NCBI RefSeq assembly: GCF_900111195.1
Contig: NZ_FOGL01000010.1
Coordinates: forward strand, 69,745 to 133,744
Length of the DNA stretch: 64,000 nt
Direction of reading: 5' to 3'
Source: Gracilibacillus ureilyticus
GTDB taxonomy: Bacteria; Bacillota; Bacilli; Bacillales; Amphibacillaceae
Both the position numbers and the translations under genes were made by a program. A model generated the notes under the pieces. That model was not told the origin of the DNA, ran no database searches, and worked only from the letters and a program-made list of their open reading frames with translations. Positions within the stretch are counted from its first letter, which is position 1; every line of letters starts with the position of its first letter. This document shows, one piece after another, positions 45,530-53,665 of this stretch.

Positions 45530-45740
45530 AAGAGAGTGGGACATAACTGTTATGTCCCACTCAAATGAAGATTTTAGCACTAAAAAAAACGTAAGTTGAG
45601 TGTGCGGCCTCCGCTTTAGAGAGCCTCATTATGCATGTGACAAAAAAACTGTTTGGTTTATCCAGTGAACAATATTTAACTTGCTGTATCATAACTTGCG
45701 TAAACTGAACATACGTAAAAATAAAAAAATGTAGAACGTC
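45530..45740. repeat. Truncated copy of the repeat family, R3, with a perfect palindrome
   Basis: It begins with GAGTGGGACATAAC-T-GTTATGTCCCACTC (45534-45562), a perfect 14-bp hairpin that may also terminate the SNF2 gene. It continues with GCGGCCTCCGCTTTAGAG, GTGACAAAAAAACTGTTTG and GAACATACGTAAAAATAAAA, which occur in the same order in the middle of R1 and R2. The arms with the nested hairpins are missing. Bases 45741-45802 show nothing else. Confidence 0.65.
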
Positions 45741-45802
45741 ATTAAAACGTAAGCATAAGCACACTTAATTTATTATGATTACACGATCAATGATGATAAA
45801 TC

Positions 45803-46996
45803 TTACTTAACCTGATCTGTACTCCAGTCGATTGGGTCATTATCTTTTACCAGTACCACACCTAATTCATGATGATCGTGTTCGTAAAGCGGACTCTTAC
45901 TAAATCGGATTTCGCCATTCAAATCTTTTATTACTAGCTTACAGAAGGCCCGGTTCAATTGTATCGCATGATAAAACTCACGCTCATTATTGACAGTAAT
46001 TTCATTTACTTTTACAATTCTTTCTCCAGGTTCTATCTTTAAGTGTTCTGCTGTAGAATTGGGTAAAATCCCCAAAACAAATATTCCATCTCCGCCCAGC
46101 TGGAACATAGGATTCTGGTTCTGATCATACAACCTGAACCAGTACTGAATCACTAGTCTGCCTATTACCGCAAAAATGACACTAATTATAATAAAAACTT
46201 CGTAAAAATAACTCGCAACCGTCAAAGCAACCAGCAAACCTGCCAGAATAAATACTTTGGAAGCAATCCATTTTGCTCCATGCTTCGGGATAGAATTCCT
46301 CACCGCATGTTCATAACCGATTAAAAATGGCACAATGATCAGTCCATAGGATTCACCATCAATTTGCAAGTATGGCAGCCATGGTGCAAAAGGTTCGATT
46401 AATCCAGAAGGAATCCATGCAAAAAACGGAATGACCGCTAATTTTTTTATACGGTGACGTCCCAAAAATTTCCCTCTTAAGCTTTTAGTAATTTCAGGAT
46501 ATGTATTCATTGGTTTTGTCCTAATTAATAGGACTCCTTCCACTATCAGCAATAGAGCAATTAATAATGGCAAATAAATAAAGTTAATTTGCTCTATTGA
46601 GCTAATCCAGCTAGCAGGCAGAAAGGAGAAGTCATATAGAGACAGTATAAAAACTGTAAGGTAACCAATCCCTAATGTATAGCTTGCTGATAAAAAAAAG
46701 AAACGCCTAAATAATGACATAATGATAATGATAATACCTAATAAAGCCAATAATGGCATTGTAAATATAAAACCTGCTGCAACTGAGATTGCAGAAATTA
46801 TAATTCCTGCCAGTAAAGATATGAGCCACGTTTGTTTATATTCATCAAAATAAGGATATACCTTAATTCCGAATGACTGCCTGTCCTGCTTTATCCGGTA
46901 ATATCCGCTTACAAGCAATAAGGCGATGAACAGGTATATAAACGGCTGTGTGAAAATTCTCAATACCGCATACACGGTTTCTAGTAGCCAATCCAT
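45803..46996 (-). CDS. minJ: MinJ-like cell division topological determinant
   Basis: A 397-residue polytopic membrane protein with about seven hydrophobic segments (residues ~10-290) and a C-terminal PDZ domain (GDGIFVLGILPNSTAEHLKI, then PGERIVKVNEITVNNEREF). Length and arrangement equal B. subtilis MinJ, which links DivIVA to MinD at the division site and also supports swarming. Its position next to ctpB agrees. The gap 46997-47171 holds no clear feature. Confidence 0.87.
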   Translation of the reverse strand: MDWLLETVYAVLRIFTQPFIYLFIALLLVSGYYRIKQDRQSFGIKVYPYFDEYKQTWLISLLAGIIISAISVAAGFIFTMPLLALLGIIIIIMSLFRRFFFLSASYTLGIGYLTVFILSLYDFSFLPASWISSIEQINFIYLPLLIALLLIVEGVLLIRTKPMNTYPEITKSLRGKFLGRHRIKKLAVIPFFAWIPSGLIEPFAPWLPYLQIDGESYGLIIVPFLIGYEHAVRNSIPKHGAKWIASKVFILAGLLVALTVASYFYEVFIIISVIFAVIGRLVIQYWFRLYDQNQNPMFQLGGDGIFVLGILPNSTAEHLKIEPGERIVKVNEITVNNEREFYHAIQLNRAFCKLVIKDLNGEIRFSKSPLYEHDHHELGVVLVKDNDPIDWSTDQVK

Positions 46997-47171
46997 TCAT
47001 GTATTCTCCTTTCTTACAAAGCACAGGGATTTATAATCTATTATCCTTAAAAAACACAGATTTGGCTACCCCTATTTTTTTCAATCTACTAATATTATAC
47101 CAATTTACATGTAGTCCACACTCCGTGGTAATGAATTATTTTAATAATATTTTTCTCAAATACGGGGAGGA

Positions 47172-47228
47172 AAATAAAAAAATCCCCTATTATTATATAC
47201 TCCAGAGAGTCTTTAATAACAGAGGATC
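47172..47228 (-). terminator. Terminator of ctpB
   Basis: On the minus strand GATCCTCTGTTATTA pairs with TAATAATAGGGGATT (about 14 bp with two G-U pairs), followed by TTTTTTTATTTT. The 18-nt loop contains a smaller CTC/GAG pairing. Confidence 0.78.
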
Positions 47229-47237
47229 CCTTTATCC

Positions 47238-48722
47238 TTATTTAGTTAATACTTCAATTGCTTTTTCGAGCTGAAGATCATCCGCACCGTTACGTACTTT
47301 TTCCATTAACTTTGTTTGCAATACTTCGGCTGTTGACTGATCTACTTCACCAGTAACTTCAAGTTCATTATCTTTCTGAAAAGCTTCTACTGCTTTCTTC
47401 GTACCTTCATCAAAATACCCATCTAACCGTCCAGGGTTGTAATCAAGTCCTTCTAACATTAATTGAATGTCTTCAATATTTGGATCACTTTCATTATATG
47501 CAAAAGGATCATCCTTCACCTGAACAGGGTTTGCATAATAATAATCAGGCATTTCCTGTTCTACAGTCGGTTCCACGCCATCTTCATGGATCCAGTTCCC
47601 TTCAGGTGACAACCATTTAAACCGGGTAATTTTAATTGTACTTCCATCACCCATTGAAACAGTTTGCTGCACCGTTCCTTTTCCGAAAGATGTTGTCCCT
47701 ACTACCTCATAATTCATCGCTTCTTTTAAGGAAACAGCAAGGATTTCAGAAGCAGAAGCACTGCCTTCATTAATTAAAGTAACAATTGGGTAATCCTTCG
47801 CCGTCTCTAAATCAGAGAAATATCTGGATTTCTTCCCTGTTGGATCTTCTATTTGCAAGTATGGTGTATCTTTTGTGACAAATAGTTTTAAGATCTCTTC
47901 AACTGCCGGAAGCAAACCGCCAGGGTTTCCTCGTACATCAATAACTAACCCGTCCATACCTTTCTCTTCAAGTTTCTCAACTTCTGCTGCAAATTCTTTT
48001 GCAGTATTCTCAGAAAATGAAGTCAATTCGATGATTCCGATCAATTTACCATCTGTTTCTTTTTCTTCCACATATACTGTCTGCAATGGAATTGAATCTC
48101 TTGTAATATCAATGGAGAGGAGATCTTCCACACCCGGTCTTCTGATCTCTATTGTTACTTCCGAGCCTTTTTCACCGCGTATTTTGTTCACTGCCTCATA
48201 TAAGTCAAGTCCCTCTACACTTTCCCCGTCAACCGTTAAAATCTGGTCATTCGGCTTAAGTCCAGCTTTTTCTGCCGGCGAATCTTTGATCGGGGCTACT
48301 ATGGTGACATTTCCGTTGACCATGGAGACTTCCGCCCCAATCCCTTCAAAGGATGACTCAATTTGTTCGTTAAACTGCTCCATCGTTTCCTTGTCCATAT
48401 AAACGGTATACGGATCACCAAGTGACTGGAGCATCCCCTGAATAGCACCTTCAATTAACTGATTGTCATCCACTTCTTCCACATAATTTTCTTTGATAAT
48501 CGTGAAGGCATTCACTACCTTGGACATTTCACCCATGTTCTCTTCCAGTACTTCCTGCTGATCTGCTAACTCCAATAATAAGTCTCTGTCTGTACTGGCT
48601 AGTCCACTGTTACTATTATTAGAGAAATTACTGAATAACTGACCTGCTGCATATGTTCCGACTGCACCTATAACGATAGCTATAAACGCTATTAATACAA
48701 TATACCTTTTCTTAATATTCAT
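47238..48722 (-). CDS. ctpB: S41 carboxy-terminal processing protease CtpB
   Basis: A 494-residue protein: N-terminal membrane anchor (~7-30), PDZ domain (~120-210) with IGAEVSMVNGNVTIV and SPAEKAGLKPNDQIL, protease core with GNPGGLLP, catalytic Ser323 (NEGSASASEI), Lys348 (FGKGT) and Gln352, and a C-terminal peptidoglycan-binding domain (~415-475). The Ser-Lys-Gln spacing matches B. subtilis CtpB, which cleaves SpoIVFA to trigger sigma-K activation during sporulation. It is extracytoplasmic. Confidence 0.93.
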   Translation of the reverse strand: MNIKKRYIVLIAFIAIVIGAVGTYAAGQLFSNFSNNSNSGLASTDRDLLLELADQQEVLEENMGEMSKVVNAFTIIKENYVEEVDDNQLIEGAIQGMLQSLGDPYTVYMDKETMEQFNEQIESSFEGIGAEVSMVNGNVTIVAPIKDSPAEKAGLKPNDQILTVDGESVEGLDLYEAVNKIRGEKGSEVTIEIRRPGVEDLLSIDITRDSIPLQTVYVEEKETDGKLIGIIELTSFSENTAKEFAAEVEKLEEKGMDGLVIDVRGNPGGLLPAVEEILKLFVTKDTPYLQIEDPTGKKSRYFSDLETAKDYPIVTLINEGSASASEILAVSLKEAMNYEVVGTTSFGKGTVQQTVSMGDGSTIKITRFKWLSPEGNWIHEDGVEPTVEQEMPDYYYANPVQVKDDPFAYNESDPNIEDIQLMLEGLDYNPGRLDGYFDEGTKKAVEAFQKDNELEVTGEVDQSTAEVLQTKLMEKVRNGADDLQLEKAIEVLTK

Positions 48723-48800
48723 TCTTCCACCCCAAACTGTTCCATCTTATAATACATCCTCTATAAAATGTATTTCCTAATATTTATATTATGAAGGTTT

Positions 48801-48838
48801 AAAAAAGACATCACAAGTATTTTGTGATGTCTTTTTAT
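48801..48838 (-). terminator. Terminator of the M23 peptidase gene
   Basis: A perfect 15-bp stem (AAAAAGACATCACAA with TTGTGATGTCTTTTT, 5-nt loop), A-rich on one side and T-rich on the other, so it works in both directions. Confidence 0.88.
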
Positions 48839-48893
48839 ATTTTTTATCCGCTTGTCCAAATAACATTCATTTTTCTTGTTACAACCGTATCAA

Positions 48894-50297
48894 TTAAGGT
48901 AAATAATTTATCGGATTTACCCCGCCATGATAACTCCAGCTGCCTTGATGTACTTCAAAGTGTAAATGACTGCCGAAAGATTCACCGGTATTTCCCATTC
49001 CTCCAATATACTGCCCTTGAGATACAGATTGTCCCAGTGATACACCGATACTGTTTAAGTGGGCATATACTGTCGTTAAATCTAGATCTACATGGTAAAT
49101 ATAAATTACATTACCATAACTTGGAGAATAATTTGCTCTTGTTACAACACCCGATGCTGCCGCACTTACTGGAGTTCCTGTTCCATTAGCAATATCCAGA
49201 CCGTAATGATAACTGCCGCCATTAAAGGAACGCGGGCCAAAGCCTGAGCTCTGTCGGCCGGTTGTCGGCCAGATCAAGCTGCCGTTACCACCAGCAGATA
49301 AAGATCCGCCGCTGCTGGATCCCGAACTCGAGCTGCCTCCTGAAGCCTGCTGTTGCTGTTGTTGCTGCTGAATCTTCTGGTTTATTTTTTGCTGCGCTTC
49401 TTTTTTTGCTTTTTCAATAATCGCTGCTTGATTATTCAGTGTTTCCTGTTGCTCAGCTAAGGACATTTGATGAGTATGTAATTCATCCTCTTCATGTTCC
49501 AGATTAGCCATTAATTCTTGTTTCTTATTCATCTGCTGATCCAAAGTCGCTTTAATACTGTCTAATTCACTTTTTTGAGCTACTAATTGCGCTTTTTTAG
49601 CCTCTAGCTCTTTTTTGCTTGCTTCCAGTGAAGCCTGCTTTTCTTCTAACTCTTTTTTACTTTCTTCTAGTTCCTGTTTATTCTTTTCCAACTTTTCTCT
49701 GTCTGCCTGCTGTTCTTCCATAATAGTTTTATCAGAATCCATTATTTTGTTCACGGCAGTTGCTCTGTTAATAAAATCTCCAAAGCTTTGAGCACCAAGA
49801 ATTACCTCAATATAATTGATATTGCCGCCACTTTCCTGAATCGAGCGGAGTCTGTTTTTCAATAATTCTTCTCTTGCATCAATCTTTTCCTGCAATGCTA
49901 TAATTTCAGCCTGTAATTCTTCAATATCTTCTTTTAATTGAGTAATTTCTTCCTCAGTTTTAGTAATCTCATTTTCTGTTTCCGTAATCTCATTGTTAGT
50001 TGTTGCAATTTCGTTTTCTTTTGCTGTTAATTTATTCTGTGTTGTAGTTAATTTGCTGTCAATCTCAACGATTTCACTATTTGTCTGTGCCTGCATTTCC
50101 TGATTCTCTTCGATTTTCTCTTTTGTTTCCTGTACTTCGTTCTTTACTTCACCAGCTTCACTCTGAACCGATTGCTGGTCCTTTTCCAGTTCATTCACTT
50201 TATCTTGTAATTCATTAATAGTTTCTGCAGAAACAGAAGTACTTAAAATAGTAAATATTACAAATGTAGAAACAATTAAAAAGAAATATTTCTTCAT
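48894..50297 (-). CDS. Secreted coiled-coil M23 peptidase (murein hydrolase activator-like)
   Basis: A 467-residue protein. It has a signal peptide (~1-24, ending SVSA-ET), a long coiled coil (~25-310) rich in Glu, Gln and Lys, a Gln-run and Ser/Gly linker (~311-340), and a LytM/M23 domain. Zinc ligands are His364 and Asp368 (HYGLD) and His446 (HLHFEVH), with His413 and His444 also conserved, so it should be an active endopeptidase. The plan resembles EnvC/PcsB-type FtsEX partners. It directly follows ftsX with a 29-bp gap. In B. subtilis FtsEX works with CwlO, encoded elsewhere. Confidence 0.88.
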   Translation of the reverse strand: MKKYFFLIVSTFVIFTILSTSVSAETINELQDKVNELEKDQQSVQSEAGEVKNEVQETKEKIEENQEMQAQTNSEIVEIDSKLTTTQNKLTAKENEIATTNNEITETENEITKTEEEITQLKEDIEELQAEIIALQEKIDAREELLKNRLRSIQESGGNINYIEVILGAQSFGDFINRATAVNKIMDSDKTIMEEQQADREKLEKNKQELEESKKELEEKQASLEASKKELEAKKAQLVAQKSELDSIKATLDQQMNKKQELMANLEHEEDELHTHQMSLAEQQETLNNQAAIIEKAKKEAQQKINQKIQQQQQQQQASGGSSSSGSSSGGSLSAGGNGSLIWPTTGRQSSGFGPRSFNGGSYHYGLDIANGTGTPVSAAASGVVTRANYSPSYGNVIYIYHVDLDLTTVYAHLNSIGVSLGQSVSQGQYIGGMGNTGESFGSHLHFEVHQGSWSYHGGVNPINYLP

Positions 50298-50326
50298 TTA
50301 TTTTCCCCTCTCTAAGACTTTCTCGT

Positions 50327-51220
50327 TTAAACTTTCAAGAACTTACGAACACTCATTAAACTTCCCCATACACCGATACAGACACCAATTCCAACAATAA
50401 TCCCCGCAATTTGGAATGCAAACGGGTTAAATGGAAGGATTTGTACAAAGTTAAATTGCTGGATTGTCACACCGCTTCTTTCCAGGTAGTAATATCCAAT
50501 CAATATGATGAGAATCGGCAGAATACTTCCCAGGATTCCAAGAATCATTCCTTCTACGAAGAACGGCCAGCGAATAAAACTGTTTGTTGCTCCTACAAGC
50601 TTCATAATTCCAATTTCCTTTTTTCTTGCCAGAATTGTAATTTTTATTGTATTGGAAATAAGGAATATCGCTGTAAATACTAAAGCAAATATTAAAACCA
50701 GCCCCACATTTCTTGCATACTGATTAAAGGTAAACAATTTATCGACATAGTCCTGCCCGAAGTTCACACTCTTAATGTTCTCCATCTGCTCAATCTGACT
50801 GGCAACATCTTCTGTATCAAGCGGATCCGTTGTCTGTACGACAAATGCATCATTTAACGGGTTGTCCTGCTCATACAATGTCCATGCTTGTCCTTGCTCT
50901 CCCATACTCTCGATTAAGTTTTCCAACTCTTCCTCTTTTGTTAAAAATTCGACAGTATCTACCTTGGGAATAGCTTTAATATCTGCTTCCAACTGATCAA
51001 CATCTGTTTGTTCTGCTGTTAATTCGATTAATGCTTTGATTTGCACATCTTCTTCTAATTTATTGGCAATATGGTTTAAATTCAGTATTACGACAAGAAA
51101 TACACCTACGAGAATCAGTGTTGTCGTAACTGCCCCAATGGATGCTATGGTCATCCAGCTGTTCCGCCATGTATTCCGGGCTCCTTCTTTAAAATGCCTC
51201 TTTAACGTACTAAATTTCAT
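50327..51220 (-). CDS. ftsX: Cell division ABC transporter permease FtsX
   Basis: A 297-residue membrane protein with four segments (~22-45, 170-195, 220-245, 265-290) and a large extracytoplasmic loop between the first two. Conserved parts are KRHFKEGARNTWRNSWM at the start and RKKEIGIMKLVGATNSFIRWPF. With FtsE it transmits ATP-driven change to cell-wall hydrolases. ATG at 51220 is chosen (GGGGAGAG upstream); it overlaps the ftsE end by 11 bp. Confidence 0.95.
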   Translation of the reverse strand: MKFSTLKRHFKEGARNTWRNSWMTIASIGAVTTTLILVGVFLVVILNLNHIANKLEEDVQIKALIELTAEQTDVDQLEADIKAIPKVDTVEFLTKEEELENLIESMGEQGQAWTLYEQDNPLNDAFVVQTTDPLDTEDVASQIEQMENIKSVNFGQDYVDKLFTFNQYARNVGLVLIFALVFTAIFLISNTIKITILARKKEIGIMKLVGATNSFIRWPFFVEGMILGILGSILPILIILIGYYYLERSGVTIQQFNFVQILPFNPFAFQIAGIIVGIGVCIGVWGSLMSVRKFLKV

Positions 51221-51896
51221 AACCGTACTCTCCCCTATGTTCATCACGTACAATAATTCCATCTTCCATTGCAATAACACGTTTTCTTACTGTATTAACA
51301 ATCTCTTTACTATGTGTGGCCATCACTATCGTAGTTCCGCCAGAGTTAATTTCCTCGAGTATCCGCATAATTTCCCATGAAGTATCCGGATCCAGGTTCC
51401 CTGTCGGTTCATCAGCAATTAAGATGCTTGGTCTGTTAACTATTGCCCGGGCAATAGCCACACGCTGTTGTTCTCCACCCGATAGCTCGTCCGGTATAAA
51501 TCTTGCCTTATTTTTTAAACCGACCTGGTCTAAAACTTTCATTACACGTTTTCTAATATTTTTTGGTGTTTCTTCGATTACTTCCAATGCAAAAGCGATA
51601 TTTTCATAGACTGTCAGTTTCGGCAACAGACGGAAATCCTGATAGACTACTCCAATATTTCTCCTGAAGTAAGGTACGTCTTTCCACTTCAACTTACTGA
51701 TATCCTGATCATTTACCGTGATTTTCCCTTTCATCGGGACTTCTTCACGGAACATGAGCTTGGTAAATGTCGATTTACCTGCACCACTATGTCCTACTAT
51801 ATATACAAATTCAGCCTGGTTGATTTTCACACTTATACCATTCAGGGCAACAACACCATTTGGATATGTCATGAATACATCCTGCATTTCTATCAT
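51210..51896 (-). CDS. ftsE: Cell division ATP-binding protein FtsE
   Basis: A 228-residue ABC ATPase: Walker [10 protein letters not shown] (~34-42), Q-loop VYQDFRLLP, signature [14 protein letters not shown] and Walker [14 protein letters not shown]. It is the cytoplasmic motor of FtsEX. The start [14 protein letters not shown] fits the family. ftsX overlaps its end. B. subtilis has cccB between prfB and ftsE; here this place is non-coding. Confidence 0.96.
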   Translation of the reverse strand: MIEMQDVFMTYPNGVVALNGISVKINQAEFVYIVGHSGAGKSTFTKLMFREEVPMKGKITVNDQDISKLKWKDVPYFRRNIGVVYQDFRLLPKLTVYENIAFALEVIEETPKNIRKRVMKVLDQVGLKNKARFIPDELSGGEQQRVAIARAIVNRPSILIADEPTGNLDPDTSWEIMRILEEINSGGTTIVMATHSKEIVNTVRKRVIAMEDGIIVRDEHRGEYGYEI

Positions 51897-51977
51897 ATCA
51901 TTCTCACCTTTTATATAAATTTAGTCATCAATTTTCTTTTAATGTTAAATTCCAACAATTTTCGTCTCACAATATCC

Positions 51978-51986
51978 ATTATAACA
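51978..51986 (-). promoter_or_regulatory. Extended -10 promoter of ftsEX
   Basis: Minus strand TGT-TATAAT (51986-51978), about 80 bp before ftsE, with no good -35. Confidence 0.45.
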
Positions 51987-51989
51987 AAA

Positions 51990-52475
51990 ATAGAGCAATT
52001 TTTCGGCTAATTTTTTATTACAATTACATTTCGAACAATGGTTCTTTATAACTAGTTAATTAGAAATACTTTCGCAATGGATTATCTCCTACTATTTATC
52101 CATATAAAGATATAAAAACTGACCATAAACCATATAAAATGAATATATTTACTCAACCCATACTATACCATCATTCATTCAAATCGACAATGGGACCAGA
52201 GACTCTAATCACATCGTTATATTTAGAAAGTAATAAATTTTCACAAATTTCTGACAAGGTTTGTGTGACTTTTTCTTTAGATTGATGAATTTTGTAAAAA
52301 ATATGAAATCTTTTCTTTATGCAATAATTTTACTATAAAGAACGTAACACTATATATATTGTCGTAATATACTAGAGAATAGATTATTAGCACACAGCTT
52401 AAGTTTGGAGATAAAGAAGTTTATCATTTGTGGAGAAAGAGGAAAAGGGAAGTGTTTCTTCTCGTCCTTCTGAGA
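51990..52475. other. AT-rich intergenic stretch without recognised features
   Basis: Nearly 500 bp between prfB and ftsE. I see no credible coding frame, no Shine-Dalgarno with a start, and no clear hairpin with a T-run. It occupies the place of cccB (cytochrome c-551) in B. subtilis; no CxxCH heme motif was found when reading it. Confidence 0.5.
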
Positions 52476-52523
52476 AATTTAAAATCCGGCCTGATTGGAA
52501 ATTTCGAGTCACTGCCGGATTTC
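52476..52523 (-). terminator. Terminator of secA-prfB
   Basis: A 9-bp perfect stem AAATCCGGC/GCCGGATTT with a 23-nt loop, followed by TTTTAAATTT on the minus strand. Confidence 0.7.
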
Positions 52524-52539
52524 ACTTTGAATATATGAA

Positions 52540-53641
52540 TTAATTCATAACAGACCGGAGATATGCATCAATAAATGGATCAAGTTCTCCGTCCATCACT
52601 GCCTGAGTATTGCCAGTTTCATGATCTGTTCGGTGGTCTTTTACCATGGAATATGGATGGAAGACGTAGGAACGAATCTGACTTCCCCAGCCAATCTCTT
52701 TCTGTTCACCGCGGATGTCATTCAATTGCTGTTGTTGTTTTTCAATTTCCAACTGATATAATTTTGCTTTTAACATCTTCATTGCCTGTTCACGGTTTTT
52801 GATTTGCGATCTTTCTGACTGACACGTTACCACCGTGTTTGTTGGAATGTGAGTAATACGGACAGCTGAGTCTGTCGTGTTAACATGCTGTCCACCTGCA
52901 CCACTTGAACGGTACGTATCAATCTTTAAGTCTTCTGTTTTTACATCGATATCAATATCATCGTCAAGTTCTGGCATCACATCACATGATACAAAAGAAG
53001 TATGGCGTCTGCCGGAAGAATCAAACGGTGAAATCCTTACAAGACGGTGCACACCTTTTTCCGCTTTTAAATAACCATAAGCATTATGGCCTTTAATGAG
53101 CAATGTCACACTTTTGACACCAGCTTCCTCTCCTGGAAGATAGTCGAGTGTTTCCACTTTAAACCCTTTTGCTTCTGCCCATCTGGTATACATGCGCAGA
53201 AGCATACTCGCCCAGTCCTGTGATTCCGTTCCACCAGCGCCTGGGTGTAATTCAAGAATGGCATTATTTTTATCATATGGTTCACTTAGTAAAATGAACA
53301 ATTCAAACTGGTTGAGTGCCTCAGTAAGTTCACCCACTTCATTTTCCAAGTCCTGCTGAAGTTCTTCATCATTTTCTTCTTTCACTAATTCATATGATAC
53401 TTCGGCATTTTCCAGATTTTCTTCATTACGGTCAAATGCCTGCACTAATTCTTTCAAACCATTTGCTTCGTTTATAACTTTTTGTGCAGCTTGCTGATCA
53501 TCCCAAAATGAGGGATCAGACATGATCTCGTCTAATTCAGCAATCCGGGCTCTCTTAGTTTCTAAGTCAAAGAGACCCCCTGAAGTCCGCTAATCGCTTA
53601 GCCATTTTATCAAGTTCCTGTTTAATTTCTACTAATTCCAT
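52540..53641 (-). CDS. prfB: Peptide chain release factor 2 (programmed +1 frameshift)
   Basis: RF2, 366 residues when both frames are joined. The first frame runs from ATG 53641 ([20 protein letters not shown], then RGSL) to an in-frame TGA at 53569-53567. A +1 shift at CTT-TGA-C continues as [16 protein letters not shown] into the main frame from GAC 53568. The main frame has the GGQ loop ([16 protein letters not shown]) and the RF2 stop-recognition region (SPFDSSGRR context). RF2 reads UGA and UAA and so autoregulates. It follows secA after 24 bp. Confidence 0.96.
53566..53582 (-). promoter_or_regulatory. prfB recoding site
   Basis: The minus strand reads AGGGGG-TCT-CTT-TGA-C. The internal Shine-Dalgarno-like AGGGGG sits three bases before the CTT slippery codon, followed by the in-frame UGA: the classic RF2 frameshift signal. 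Confidence 0.95.
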
Positions 53642-53665
53642 CTTTCCACCTCGTCAGTTTTCTTG

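Noticed and set aside
51897-52539. A hidden cytochrome c gene
   Set aside because: No CxxCH motif and no plausible start were found on either strand by reading.
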